A DNA stretch of 64,000 bases from Bosea sp. Tri-49 (GCF_003952665.1 NZ_CP017946.1:4793001-4857000); one strand, 5' to 3'. Positions 43,726-52,399 are shown, counted from the first letter of the stretch. Notes: generated by a model not told the origin, from the letters alone. Made by a program: numbers and translations.

Positions 43726-43820
43726 CGTCCCTCCTCCACGCAGCCTGTTCGCCCGGCCTGCGCCTTTCGAGGAAGGATGGGGAAGTTTAGGATGATTTCA
43801 AATCGTTTGTTCTGACTAAT

Positions 43821-43839
43821 TGATAGTTTTAGACTATCA
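43821..43839. promoter_or_regulatory. LysR-type operator candidate, site 1 upstream of fdsG
   Basis: TGATAGTTTTAGACTATCA is a perfect 7-5-7 palindrome located 96-114 bp upstream of the fdsG ATG. It fits the LysR pattern of an interrupted AT-rich dyad, with GATA and TATC ends shared by sites 2 and 3. Confidence 0.6.
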
Positions 43840-43888
43840 ACATCGGCGACGCCAGCCTGCCAGCCGTCCCGGTGAGCGAGAAAAATGC

Positions 43889-43907
43889 TGATAACCTCAG
43901 CTTATCA
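43889..43907. promoter_or_regulatory. LysR-type operator candidate, site 2 upstream of fdsG
   Basis: TGATAACCTCAGCTTATCA is a 19-bp dyad with perfect 6-bp arms and a 7-nt centre. It has the same outer TGATA/TATCA as site 1 and begins 68 bp from it. Confidence 0.55.
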
Positions 43908-43947
43908 CGTAGCCAGCCGGGCTCGCTGTCTGATGTTTCGGCCCCTT

Positions 43948-43966
43948 CGATAGTCTTTGGCTATTT
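43948..43966. promoter_or_regulatory. LysR-type operator candidate, site 3 overlapping the LysR stop
   Basis: CGATAGTCTTTGGCTATTT is a degenerate version of sites 1 and 2 (GATAG with CTAT arms). It begins 59 bp from site 2 and overlaps the stop codon of the LysR gene. Confidence 0.35.
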
Positions 43967-44875
43967 GATGATCGGGCGCCGCGGCAGGGCTGCTTCGGTC
44001 ACCGTCTCGGACATCATCAGCAGGTTGCGAGCCAGGGGTGCCGAGGGTTGGCGATCGGCCATGATCAGGCCGATCGTGCGTTTGGCGTCGGGCTCGGTGA
44101 GCGGCAGCGCCTTGGTGCCGAGGGGGACGCCGAAGAACTCCAGGAGCTGGATCGAGACGATACTGGAAACGCCCTGGATGCCGGCATGCGAGCACAGATT
44201 GAAGATGGAATTGGTCTCGATCGCCGGCTTCGGCGCATGCCCCACCGAGCGGAAAATACCGTCGATGATGCGCCGGTTCTGCATGTCGGCGGTGAGCAGG
44301 CAGAGCTTGAGCTCGGCGGCCTCCGCCCAGGTGATGGTCTCGCGCGCGCCGAGCGGCCCGTCCTCGCGCGTCAGCAGCACATAGGATTCCTGGTAGATCG
44401 GCTTGGAGACGACGCGTTCGAGCGGCTCGTTGTCGAGATAGGTCAGGCCGACATCGAGCTCGAAATTGTCGATCCCGTTCTGGATTTCGGTCGAGGTCAG
44501 CGACAGCACGGTCAGCGAGGCGCCGGGATAGCGGGTCGAGAACGGTGCAGTGATATGGGCGATCATCGGCAGTGCGGTGGGGACCGCGCCAAGCCTGATC
44601 CGGCCGCTGACGCCCTCGCGCAATTCGGCGATTGCGTCCTTCATCTGATCGGCCTCGGCGAGGATGCGCCGGGCATGGGCGAGCACGACCTCGCCTTCCC
44701 TGGTCAATCCTTGGAAGCGGCGCCCGCGCTCGACGATCAGGATGCCAAGTTCTTCTTCGAGCTGGACGATCGCGGCCGACAGCGTCGGCTGCGAGACGTG
44801 GCAGGCTTCGGCCGCCTTGCGGAAATGCTTCTCGCGGGCGAGTGCGTCGAGATAGATGAGCTGGCGGATGATCAT
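43961..44875 (-). CDS. fdsR: LysR-family transcriptional regulator of the fds operon
   Basis: A 304-aa LysR regulator. The N-terminal winged HTH (about 1-60) reads RKAAEACHVSQPTLSAAIVQLEEELGILIVERG, and the effector domain spans about 90-295. It lies directly upstream of fdsG on the same strand, 235 bp from it. In Cupriavidus an fds-linked LysR protein (FdsR) controls formate dehydrogenase, so a formate response is likely. I use the symbol by position and family only. The ATG at 44875 begins the HTH at once. A longer overlapping frame on the same strand (start 44987) has no recognisable domain and is discarded. Confidence 0.85.
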   Translation of the reverse strand: MIIRQLIYLDALAREKHFRKAAEACHVSQPTLSAAIVQLEEELGILIVERGRRFQGLTREGEVVLAHARRILAEADQMKDAIAELREGVSGRIRLGAVPTALPMIAHITAPFSTRYPGASLTVLSLTSTEIQNGIDNFELDVGLTYLDNEPLERVVSKPIYQESYVLLTREDGPLGARETITWAEAAELKLCLLTADMQNRRIIDGIFRSVGHAPKPAIETNSIFNLCSHAGIQGVSSIVSIQLLEFFGVPLGTKALPLTEPDAKRTIGLIMADRQPSAPLARNLLMMSETVTEAALPRRPIIK

Positions 44876-44991
44876 GGCCGTGTCTCAGGCGCTCCTGTCG
44901 AACGGCGCCAGCTCCGGCCCAACTCCCAATTCGTGCGGCGCGCCGCGGCCAGTCTTTCCAGATTCTGGCGGCTTCCGATAGGCGCAACGAA

Positions 44992-45015
44992 AAGGGGCCG
45001 CTATGGCGGCCCCTT
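44992..45015 (-). terminator. Rho-independent-type terminator after the small secreted protein gene
   Basis: AAGGGGCCGC (44992-45001) and GCGGCCCCTT (45006-45015) form a perfect 10-bp stem with a 4-nt loop. Read on the minus strand it is followed by TT, giving a CCCCTTTT end. It lies 20 bp after the stop of the small gene and before the LysR start. Confidence 0.75.
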
Positions 45016-45034
45016 CCTGATGATTGTCCAATGC

Positions 45035-45259
45035 TCAGTTGTGGTGCGGCAACACGCCTGCGCCGCGGCCCGGCTCGGCCTCTACGTTTTTGAAGTGCTC
45101 GTGGTAGGCGAGGTACTGGGCCTGCTCGGCGAGAGCACGCTGGTTCTGCGCCTGCTCGTGCACAATGCTCTCGGCACCGAGCTCGGTGGCATAAGCCATG
45201 GAGCTCGCTCCCGAAAGCAGAAGCGCTGCCGCGATGGTGATGGTCTTGCGTGAGAGCAT
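45035..45259 (-). CDS. Small secreted protein of unknown function
   Basis: A 74-aa protein with a Sec signal peptide (RKTITIAAALLLSGASSMAYA, cleavage near residue 24). The mature part of about 50 residues is polar and rich in Gln, Ala, His and Glu (HEQAQNQRALAEQAQYLAYHEHFKN) and probably helical. An AGGAG ribosome-binding site 6 nt before the ATG and a good terminator behind it show that it is a real stand-alone gene. I do not recognise the family. It has no cysteines, so it is neither a lipoprotein nor disulfide-linked. Confidence 0.7.
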   Translation of the reverse strand: MLSRKTITIAAALLLSGASSMAYATELGAESIVHEQAQNQRALAEQAQYLAYHEHFKNVEAEPGRGAGVLPHHN

Positions 45260-45368
45260 GACACTCTCCTGTTTTGACTTAGTCGCCCATCGAAGGAGCT
45301 AGTCACCGCTCGGAGCTTTCCAATATCGCCGCGCCGATTGCAGGCTCACATTCCCGTTACACTCCGCT

Positions 45369-46928
45369 TCAGCGGCTTTTCGCGACATTCCAGTAGACCG
45401 GGACGCCGGGAGAGAGCAGGCCGTTGAGGCTCGCCTGCTGGCCGCGCACCAGCCAGAGCTGCCCGACGGGCACATACGGTACGGTCTCGACGGCGCGCTC
45501 CTGGATCTTGCGTGCGATCGCCTTGCGGGCATCGAGGTCGGGGGCCATCGTGAACTCGGCCCGCAACTTCTCGATCGCCTCGTCGCAAGGCCAGCCGAAC
45601 CACGCATTCTCGCAGTTCGAGCGCAACGCCAAATGGCCGACCGGCTCGGTCATGTCGGGCGCGGCCGGCCCGGAGGCGAAGGTAGACCAGCCGCCCTGCG
45701 TCACCGGGTTCTTGCTGGTGCGCCGGCTCGACAAGGTGCCCCAGTCCATCGCCTGGTAATCGACGTTGAGGCCGGCATCGCGCATCAGTTGCGAGATGAC
45801 GAGGGTCTGGGGGCTGAGCGCGGTTTCGGTGGCATCGAGCACCACGATCTTCTCGCCCTTGTAGCCGCTTTCAGCGATCAGCTTCCTGGCTGCTGCGAGA
45901 TCGGGCTTCGGCCAGGACGCGTCGGTGAAATAGGGCGAGTCGCACATGTAGAAGGACGGGCAGACCGTGAAGAGCGCCTTGTCGTCGACATAGGCGCGCA
46001 CCGCCTGCTCCTGATCGACGAGGAGCAGCATCGCCTGCCGAAGCTTCGGGTTGTTGAACGGCGGCTGCGACTGGTTCATCCGGAAGACGCCCTGGAGCGC
46101 GGCGAGCTTCGAGACGGTGATCTTCGCATTGCCCTTCACCAGCGAGATCATGTCCGGCGGCATCTCCTCGAAGATGTCGATCTCGCCGGCCTGCAGCGCG
46201 TTCAGCGCCGTCTGCGCGTCCGGCATGATCAGCCATTCGACGCGATCGACATTCGCCAGCTTGCCGCCGGAAAGGCCATCGGGCGCTTCCTTGCGCGGCT
46301 GGTAGGTCGGCGCCTTGGCGTAGACGATCTTCGAGCCCGGCGACCATTGCTCCTTGACCAGCATGAAGGGCCCCGACCCGGTCGCGTCGGTGATGTTCTG
46401 GTTCGAAGGCGTGGCGGCGATGCGCGCAGGCATAATGACAGGCAGCATTGAGCTTGGCTTGCCGAGTGCATCGAGCACCAGGCCCCAGCGATCCTTGAGC
46501 ACCAGCGTGATCGTCTTGGGATCTGTCGCCGTGAGCGAGGCCGTGTGGGCCAGGAGCTGCTGGCCAAGGCCGTCACGCTCGCCCCAGCGCTTCAGCGAGG
46601 CGACGACGTCCGTGCTCGTCACCGGCGCGTTGTCGTGGAATTTGAGGCCCCCGCGCAGCACGAAGGTCCAGGTCAGGCCATCGGTAGAGGTGGTGAAGCT
46701 CTCCGCCATCTGTGGCTTGATCAGGCCCTTGGCGTCGACCGCGAAGAGCGTGTCGTAGACCATGTAGGCGTGGTTGCGGACCATATAGTCCGAGGTGGTC
46801 ATCGGATCGAGCGTGCGCAGGTCACCGAAGGGGCGCACCTTGAGCACGATCTGGGCTGCGGCCGGCAGCGCCACCAGCGGCAGCACGAGGCCCGCTGCCA
46901 GCGCCAGTCTTCTCGTCAGGCTTGTCAT
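45369..46928 (-). CDS. ABC transporter substrate-binding protein, family 5
   Basis: A 519-aa periplasmic binding protein with a Sec signal peptide (about 25 residues ending PAAAQ). TLDPMTTSDYMVRNHAYMVYDTLF and WTFVLRGGLKFHDNAPVTSTDVVASLKRW identify the family. It shares subfamily features with the Tat-exported SBP at 18790. The ATG at 46928 follows GGGAGGGAAAAG. It is the last gene of a permease-permease-SBP operon divergent from a LacI regulator and an amidase, so an amide-type substrate is likely. No ATPases are encoded with it. Confidence 0.92.
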   Translation of the reverse strand: MTSLTRRLALAAGLVLPLVALPAAAQIVLKVRPFGDLRTLDPMTTSDYMVRNHAYMVYDTLFAVDAKGLIKPQMAESFTTSTDGLTWTFVLRGGLKFHDNAPVTSTDVVASLKRWGERDGLGQQLLAHTASLTATDPKTITLVLKDRWGLVLDALGKPSSMLPVIMPARIAATPSNQNITDATGSGPFMLVKEQWSPGSKIVYAKAPTYQPRKEAPDGLSGGKLANVDRVEWLIMPDAQTALNALQAGEIDIFEEMPPDMISLVKGNAKITVSKLAALQGVFRMNQSQPPFNNPKLRQAMLLLVDQEQAVRAYVDDKALFTVCPSFYMCDSPYFTDASWPKPDLAAARKLIAESGYKGEKIVVLDATETALSPQTLVISQLMRDAGLNVDYQAMDWGTLSSRRTSKNPVTQGGWSTFASGPAAPDMTEPVGHLALRSNCENAWFGWPCDEAIEKLRAEFTMAPDLDARKAIARKIQERAVETVPYVPVGQLWLVRGQQASLNGLLSPGVPVYWNVAKSR

Positions 46929-46978
46929 CTTTTCCCTCCCTCTGAACTGTCTCGCGGTTCTTGTCGTCGGCTGCGGCG

Positions 46979-47854
46979 CTACACCCTGATTTTGCGGGCG
47001 AGCCGCGGGTCGATGGCATCGCGCAGCGCATCGCCGAGCACGTTGACGGTGAGTACCAGCAGCGCGAGCGCCACGCCCGGGAAGGCGATCATCCAGGGGG
47101 CGCGCTGCATGAAGGGGCGGGCCTCGGCCAGCATGTTGCCCCAGCTCGGGATCGTCGGCGGCGTGCCGGCGCCCAAGAACGATAGGATCGATTCCACGAT
47201 CATCGCGGAGGCGAAAACATAGGTCGCCTGGACGATCACGGGCGCGGCCGCATTGGGCAGGATATGGCGCAACAGCATCCGCGGGAGACCGGCGCCGTTG
47301 GTGATCGCGGCCTCGACATAAGTCTGCTCGCGCAGCACCAGCACCGAGGAGCGGACGACGCGGGCCATCCGCGGAATCTCGGCGACACCGATCGCGATGA
47401 CGACGTTCTGGACGCTCGACCCGAACAGCGACATCAGCGCGATGGCGAGCAGGATGCCAGGGATCGCCATGAGGCCGTCCATGACGCGCATCACTGTGCC
47501 GTCGAGCCAGCGCACATAGCCGGCGACGAGGCCGATGAGCAGGCCAAAGGTGACGGTCAGGAGCGTGACGAGGGCGCCGATCGTCAGTGAGATCCGGGTA
47601 CCATTCAGCGTTCGCGACAAGGTCGAGCGGCCGAGCTGGTCGGTCCCGAACAGGAATTCCGCTCCCGGCGGGCGCAGGCGCTGGATCGGATTCACCCGCA
47701 CCGGGTCGGGCAGGATGTAGGGCGCGATCAGCGCGACAAGGGTGAAGGCTGCCAGGACTGCAAGACCGACGAGAATGGTCGGGTTCATGCACAGGAAGCG
47801 GCGCATGGCATCCAGGGCGTTGGGCGCCTTCGCGACGGGGCCGGCCACGGTCAT
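46979..47854 (-). CDS. Opp/Dpp-type ABC transporter permease (DppC-like)
   Basis: A 291-aa inner-membrane permease. The first helix (PTILVGLAVLAAFTLVALIAPYI) precedes FLFGTDQLGRSTLSRTLNGTRISL, the family periplasmic motif. The EAA loop is around AAITNGAGLPRMLLRHILPN. The ATG at 47854 is preferred over in-frame starts at 47899 and a GTG at 47860, because it gives standard length and lies after the upstream stop at 47868. It pairs with the DppB-like gene. Confidence 0.92.
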   Translation of the reverse strand: MTVAGPVAKAPNALDAMRRFLCMNPTILVGLAVLAAFTLVALIAPYILPDPVRVNPIQRLRPPGAEFLFGTDQLGRSTLSRTLNGTRISLTIGALVTLLTVTFGLLIGLVAGYVRWLDGTVMRVMDGLMAIPGILLAIALMSLFGSSVQNVVIAIGVAEIPRMARVVRSSVLVLREQTYVEAAITNGAGLPRMLLRHILPNAAAPVIVQATYVFASAMIVESILSFLGAGTPPTIPSWGNMLAEARPFMQRAPWMIAFPGVALALLVLTVNVLGDALRDAIDPRLARKIRV

Positions 47855-47867
47855 CGTCACGGCGCCC

Positions 47868-48809
47868 TCAATAGCGGATGCGCGGGTCGAACAGCACATA
47901 GCTGAGGTCGACCAGCAGGTTGACGGTGACGTAGACGAGCGAGAAGACGAGGATCAGCCCCTGCACCACCGGATAGTCCCGGCGCAGGATCGCGTCGGTG
48001 GTCAGGCGGCCGAGACCGGGAATGTTGAACACGGTCTCGGTCACCACCACGCCGCCGAGCAGCGCAGCGATGCCGACACCGACGACGGTCACGACCGGGA
48101 TCGCAGCGTTCTTCAGTGCGTGGCGCAGCACGACCATGCGAGGCTTGAGACCCTTGGCATGGGCGGTGCGGACAAAGTCCTCCGCCAGGATCTCGAGCAG
48201 GCTCGCCCGCGTGACGCGCGCCAGCAGCGCCGCATAGAGCATGGCGAGGGCAAGCCCGGGCAGGACGAGGCTGTTCAGGCAGGGCAGCAGGCCCTGGGCG
48301 AGCGGCGCATAGCCCTGCGTCGGGAACCAGCCAAGTGTCAGCGCGAAAACATAGACCAGGAAGAAGGCGATGACGAATACCGGGGAGGAGAAGCCGACCA
48401 TGGCGAAGGCCATGACCATCCGGTCGATCCGGCTGCCGGCCTTGAGCGCGCTCAAGGTTCCGAGCGGGAGCGCGATGGCGAGGGCCATCAGGATCGCGAC
48501 GAGCGCCAGCATCGCCGTCGGTTCGATCCGCATCCCGATCAGCCGCGTCACCTCCATGTCGGAGAAGACCGAGCGGCCGAGATTGCCCTGGGCGAGCTGG
48601 CCCGCCCAGGCGAAGAGCTGCTCGGTCAGCGGCTTGTCGAGGCCGAGCTGGGTGCGGATCGTGGCGATCTGCTCGATCGTCGCCTGGTCGCCGGCAATCA
48701 GGATGGCCGGGTCGCCCGGTGTCAGTCGCAGCAGGAAGAAGACGAAGAGGCCGACGAAGGCCAGCACCGGGATCGTCGCAGTGAGCCGACGCAGGACAAA
48801 GGAGGTCAT
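47868..48809 (-). CDS. Opp/Dpp-type ABC transporter permease (DppB-like)
   Basis: A 313-aa inner-membrane permease, first gene of the operon. MTSFVLRRLTATIPVLAFVGLFVFFLL is the N-terminal helix. The EAA loop is FVRTAHAKGLKPRMVVLRHALKN and the C-terminus is DLSYVLFDPRIRY. The ATG at 48809 gives the family length; the frame continues 25 codons upstream towards 48884 through the operator region and is unlikely to be translated. A LacI-type palindrome lies 63 bp upstream of the start. Confidence 0.92.
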   Translation of the reverse strand: MTSFVLRRLTATIPVLAFVGLFVFFLLRLTPGDPAILIAGDQATIEQIATIRTQLGLDKPLTEQLFAWAGQLAQGNLGRSVFSDMEVTRLIGMRIEPTAMLALVAILMALAIALPLGTLSALKAGSRIDRMVMAFAMVGFSSPVFVIAFFLVYVFALTLGWFPTQGYAPLAQGLLPCLNSLVLPGLALAMLYAALLARVTRASLLEILAEDFVRTAHAKGLKPRMVVLRHALKNAAIPVVTVVGVGIAALLGGVVVTETVFNIPGLGRLTTDAILRRDYPVVQGLILVFSLVYVTVNLLVDLSYVLFDPRIRY

Positions 48810-48871
48810 GACCGCGCCCGGCTGTCCACGGCGGAAACATGCGCGACCATATTTGGCCTCCCGGCTAATTT

Positions 48872-48883
48872 TGTAACGTTTCA
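48872..48883. promoter_or_regulatory. LacI-family operator candidate, transporter side
   Basis: TGTAACGTTTCA matches the LacI/PurR consensus TGAAACGTTTCA at 11 of 12 positions, centred on CG. It lies 63 bp before the DppB-like start, in the divergent region shared with the LacI regulator. Confidence 0.65.
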
Positions 48884-48981
48884 ATCAAGCTCTCACACAG
48901 GCAGAAGCGCCGCAAGTGGCTTTCGAATGAGAAATTGCGCTTGCGGTTTGCAGGATGCTCCGCAAAGCTGGCTCGAAGTTT

Positions 48982-48993
48982 TGAACCGTTTCA
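48982..48993. promoter_or_regulatory. LacI-family operator candidate, regulator side
   Basis: TGAACCGTTTCA matches the same consensus at 11 of 12 positions. It ends 13 bp before the regulator ATG, next to its ribosome-binding site, so it fits autorepression. It is 110 bp from the other site, a distance that permits looping. Confidence 0.65.
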
Positions 48994-49006
48994 CTGGTGA
49001 GGTTGG

Positions 49007-50038
49007 ATGGCGACGATCCGGGATGTTGCGCGTCTGGCTGATGTGTCGGTGGCGACCGTGTCGAACGTGCTCAACAGCGCCGATCGCGTCAGCCCCGAGC
49101 TTCTGGCGCGGGTCCGCGCCGCGATGGAGAAGCTGAGCTATACGCCCCATGCCGGGGCGCGCTCGCTGCGCAAGCGTTCCAGCGGGCTGATCGGCCTCGT
49201 CGTCGGCGACATCACCAATCCGTTCTTTTCCGACCTGTTCGAGGCTGTGGAGGATGCCGCGGCCGCCAGCGGCCAGCTCGTGCTGCTGTGCAATTCCAAT
49301 GAACGGAGCGAGCGTGAGGAGGCGCATCTGCGCATGCTGCGCACACAGCGCATCGATGGGCTCATCCTCGCGCCGACGGGCGCGGTCTCGATGAACCGGG
49401 CTTCGCTGCTGGCGCAGTTGGAAGTGCCGATCGTCCTGGTCGACCGCGCCATGGAGGGGCTGGGCTATGATGCGGTCGTCCTCGACAACCGGCGCGCCGG
49501 CTTCGAGGCGACGCAGCATCTGATCGGCTGTGGGCACAGGCGGATCGGGCTGGTCAATGGACCAGAGGTTCTGCGCACGGCCGCCGAGCGTCTTGCGGGC
49601 TATCGCGAGGCGCTGCTGGCCGCAGGCCTTTCCTTGGACCCCGAACTCATCCGCGACGCCGGCTTCCGCCAGCAGCCGGCCGAGCAGGCGATGGCCGAAT
49701 TGCTGGCCTTGCCGCAGCCGCCGAGCGCCGTCTTCGCCACCAACAACCTGATGACGGTCGGCGTCGTGAAGGCGCTAGCGGATCGCGGCCTGGCCTGCCC
49801 GCAGGATATCTCCGTCATCGGCATCGATGATCTGCCCTGGGCCGAGGCGGTCTCGCCCAGGCTCAGCGCCGTCGCCCAGCCGGTCCGCGCCATGGGCGAG
49901 GCGGCGCTCGATCTCCTGCTCCGGCGTCTTGCCGGCAGCTTGTCCGGCCCCGGAACGACCACCGTGATGGCGCCGCGCCTCGTCATTCGCCGCTCGTGCG
50001 GTGCACCTGCCAGCGGATTGCCTGCCCATGTCGGATGA
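49007..50038 (+). CDS. LacI-family transcriptional regulator
   Basis: A 343-aa repressor. The N-terminal HTH (ATIRDVARLADVSVATVSNVLN, residues 2-23) and hinge lead into a periplasmic-binding-protein-like effector domain (LIGLVVGDITNPFFSDLFEAV). DLPWAEAVSPRLSAVAQP is the usual C-terminal region. It is divergent from the DppB/DppC/SBP operon and overlaps the amidase gene by 11 bp. Two palindromes in the divergent region match LacI consensus. The effector is presumably the imported substrate or its amidase product, not necessarily a sugar. Confidence 0.92.
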   Translation: MATIRDVARLADVSVATVSNVLNSADRVSPELLARVRAAMEKLSYTPHAGARSLRKRSSGLIGLVVGDITNPFFSDLFEAVEDAAAASGQLVLLCNSNERSEREEAHLRMLRTQRIDGLILAPTGAVSMNRASLLAQLEVPIVLVDRAMEGLGYDAVVLDNRRAGFEATQHLIGCGHRRIGLVNGPEVLRTAAERLAGYREALLAAGLSLDPELIRDAGFRQQPAEQAMAELLALPQPPSAVFATNNLMTVGVVKALADRGLACPQDISVIGIDDLPWAEAVSPRLSAVAQPVRAMGEAALDLLLRRLAGSLSGPGTTTVMAPRLVIRRSCGAPASGLPAHVG

Positions 50039-51434
50039 ACTCACCAAGCTCAGCGCGCTCGCCGTGCGCGACCTCCTCATGGCCGGTGAGGTCAGCTCGG
50101 TGGAGCTCGTCGAAGCCGCCGCGGCGCGCCTCGCCATCGTCGAGCCGCAACTGAACGCCGTGCCGACGCTCTGCCTCGACCGGGCGCGGGAGCAGGCGCG
50201 TGCCGCCGATGCGGCGCGGCGGGCCGGGCGAACAAGCCTGCTCGGCGGGCTGCCGATCGTCGTCAAGGACAACAACGACGTGGAGGGCGTGCGCAACACC
50301 GGCGGCACGTCGATCTTCCGCGATCGCATTTCGGCCGAATCGGATCGGACCGTCGCGCTGATGGAGGCGAACGGCGCCATCACGCTGGGCAAGTCGAACC
50401 TGTCGGAGCTTGGCGGCGCGCAGACCACCAACAGCGTTCATGGCACGACGCGCAACCCCTACGACCGGCGCCTGACCTGCGGTGGCTCCTCGGGCGGCGC
50501 GGCGGTGGCGCTGGCGACCGGCGAGGCCTGGCTCGCCCACGGCAACGACTATGGCGGCAGCCTGCGCATCCCGGCTGCGTTCTGCAATGTGACGGGCCTG
50601 CGGCCGACGCCGGGCCGGGTGCCGCGCAAGCGCCTGGCTGACCCGTTCGACACCATCGCCGTCGAGGGGCCGATGGCGCGCGACGTCGCCGATCTCGCGC
50701 TCTTCTTCGGCGCGATGACCGGCTATGATCCTGGCGACATCCTGACCGCGCCGACCGGCGAGCGGCCGTTCCTCGAAGCCGCGCAGGCGCCGCGCAAACC
50801 GGCGCGCATCGCCATATCGGCCGATCTCGGTCTTCTGCCGATCGAGGAGCCGATCAGGCAGGCCCTCTCGGACTTTGCCGCAACGCTGGAGAAGTCGGGC
50901 GTCGCGGTGACGCGCAGCGCACCGGATGTGGCGGGCGCGATGGACGCCTTCCGCGTGCTGCGCGGAGAAGGGTTCTACGCGACCTTCGAGCCGCTTCTCG
51001 ATACGCATCGCGCCATGTTCCCGGCGCCGGTCCTGGCCGATCTGCTGCGCGGCCGCGATCAGCCGGGCCATGCCATCGTCGCGGCTAACCGCTATCGCAG
51101 CGAGCTCTATCGCCGGACAGTCGATTTCCTCGACGAGCATGATTTCCTGATCTGCCCGGCGACGCAGGCCATGCCTTTTGCCATCGAGACGCTGTTCCCG
51201 GCGGTCGTCGATGGACGGCCGATGCAGGACTATGTCGACTGGATCTCGATCACCGCGATCTGGTCGCTCACCGGCCTGCCGGCCATCGCTATCCCGATCG
51301 GCTTCTCGCGCGAAGGCCTGCCGATCGGCATCCAGATCCTGTCGCATGCCCGGCGCGAGGCCGATCTGTTCCGGCTGGCGGCCTGGATCGAGCGGGAACT
51401 CGCCTTGCCGAAGACGCCGATCGATCCGCGCTAG
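50028..51434 (+). CDS. Amidase-signature hydrolase
   Basis: A 468-aa cytoplasmic amidase. The Ser-cisSer-Lys triad is complete: Lys80 (IVVKDNND), cis-Ser154 in CGGSSGGAA and Ser178 in YGGSLRIPA. Length is standard. The ATG at 50028 overlaps the LacI stop by 11 bp, so the two are co-transcribed. It would cleave an amide taken up by the divergent transporter, yielding a carboxylate and ammonia or an amine. GatA is excluded by the lack of gatB/gatC and by context. The exact substrate is unknown. Confidence 0.9.
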   Translation: MSDELTKLSALAVRDLLMAGEVSSVELVEAAAARLAIVEPQLNAVPTLCLDRAREQARAADAARRAGRTSLLGGLPIVVKDNNDVEGVRNTGGTSIFRDRISAESDRTVALMEANGAITLGKSNLSELGGAQTTNSVHGTTRNPYDRRLTCGGSSGGAAVALATGEAWLAHGNDYGGSLRIPAAFCNVTGLRPTPGRVPRKRLADPFDTIAVEGPMARDVADLALFFGAMTGYDPGDILTAPTGERPFLEAAQAPRKPARIAISADLGLLPIEEPIRQALSDFAATLEKSGVAVTRSAPDVAGAMDAFRVLRGEGFYATFEPLLDTHRAMFPAPVLADLLRGRDQPGHAIVAANRYRSELYRRTVDFLDEHDFLICPATQAMPFAIETLFPAVVDGRPMQDYVDWISITAIWSLTGLPAIAIPIGFSREGLPIGIQILSHARREADLFRLAAWIERELALPKTPIDPR

Positions 51435-51444
51435 GGCAGGGCGG

Positions 51445-52338
51445 TCAGGCCGGTGTGCCCAACAGGGCAGCCTGAGCGACCCGCCTCTGCCGCAATTCGG
51501 GATGCTCGTCGAAGGGCTGAAGCGGCGTCATCCAGCGCCGGAGCGTCTGCTTGCTGTCGATCCGAGCGGTGAAGGGGTCCTGTCCATGCACCATCCAGGC
51601 GATGGTGTCGCCGAGCTCGAGCAGGGCGAAGGCGCCGGCCGGCTTCGGCAGGGTGGTGAAGCTCTCGGTCAGCGACTGCAGGGTCAGATGCGGGATGCCG
51701 TCGACCGTCGTCAGCGTGTTCCAGTGGACATGGCCGGCGATGCAGACCATCGGCACCTTCGCCCGGGCCAGCACGGCACGGACGCGCTCGGCGCCGGGAT
51801 AGGTCGATGAGGCCGGATTGCGCTCGAAATAGTAGTTGCCGGTCTGGCCATGGCCGGAGACGGGAACATGGCTCATCACCACGAGCGGCCGGTCGGCCGC
51901 CTCGATCGTCGCGGCGAGCCAGATCAGGTCGGCCTCGCGCAATACGAAGCCGCCCGGCCGATGGATGCGCGAATCCGCGGCCCAGAGCACGAGACGCCAG
52001 TCGCCGAGATCGACGGTGCGATGGCCGAGCGGCTGGCCAAGGATCTCCTCGTTCTCGGTGACGCTGAGATGGTCGCGGTCGTGATTGCCGCAGATGTGGA
52101 AGCGCGGCGTCGTGATCGGCGCGAAGGCCTCCGCGACCTCGCGTTCCAGCCGGAGGTCGGTGGCGTGGTCGACATCGGAGATGCGGTCGCCGAGATCGAT
52201 CACGGCGTCGGGCCTGGTCTCGGCGACGAAGCGGCGGAATTCTTCCATCAGCGGCAGGGCTGCGCTGCTGACCTTGGTGAAATGGTCTTCGCCGTGATGG
52301 ATGTCGGCGACGAAGGCGAGGCGGAGGGATCGGGTCAT
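51445..52338 (-). CDS. Calcineurin-type metallophosphoesterase
   Basis: A 297-aa binuclear metallophosphoesterase. All signature blocks are present in order: FVADIHHGED (about 8-17), DLGDRISD, CGNHDRDH, MSHVPVSGHG and AGHVHWN. The ATG at 52338 places the first metal motif near the N-terminus; the frame extends upstream through an intergenic hairpin and is unlikely to be used there. It is the last gene of the DppB/DppC/SBP operon, so it probably acts on an imported phosphodiester or phosphomonoester in the cytoplasm. It converges on the amidase with 10 bp between stops. Confidence 0.88.
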   Translation of the reverse strand: MTRSLRLAFVADIHHGEDHFTKVSSAALPLMEEFRRFVAETRPDAVIDLGDRISDVDHATDLRLEREVAEAFAPITTPRFHICGNHDRDHLSVTENEEILGQPLGHRTVDLGDWRLVLWAADSRIHRPGGFVLREADLIWLAATIEAADRPLVVMSHVPVSGHGQTGNYYFERNPASSTYPGAERVRAVLARAKVPMVCIAGHVHWNTLTTVDGIPHLTLQSLTESFTTLPKPAGAFALLELGDTIAWMVHGQDPFTARIDSKQTLRRWMTPLQPFDEHPELRQRRVAQAALLGTPA

Positions 52339-52372
52339 GGCGAGGCTCGTCGAGCAGGGGCAGGAAAAGAGG

Positions 52373-52399
52373 GCGGGAGCCGGCGCTGCCGGCTCCCGC
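52373..52399 (-). terminator. GC hairpin between SBP and metallophosphoesterase genes
   Basis: GCGGGAGCCGGC (52373-52384) and GCCGGCTCCCGC (52388-52399) form a perfect 12-bp stem with a 3-nt loop, just after the SBP stop. On the minus strand it is followed by CCTCTTTTCC. It can act as a partial terminator or 3' stabiliser that raises SBP levels over the phosphoesterase. Confidence 0.65.

Noticed and set aside
43905..44987. 360-codon frame on the minus strand overlapping the LysR gene
   Set aside because: It shows no HTH or effector domain; the 304-aa frame starting at 44875 is a complete LysR protein.
46929..47792. Upstream in-frame extension of the SBP ending at 45369
   Set aside because: It lies over the DppC-like gene in another frame; the signal peptide and ribosome-binding site at 46928 define the true start.
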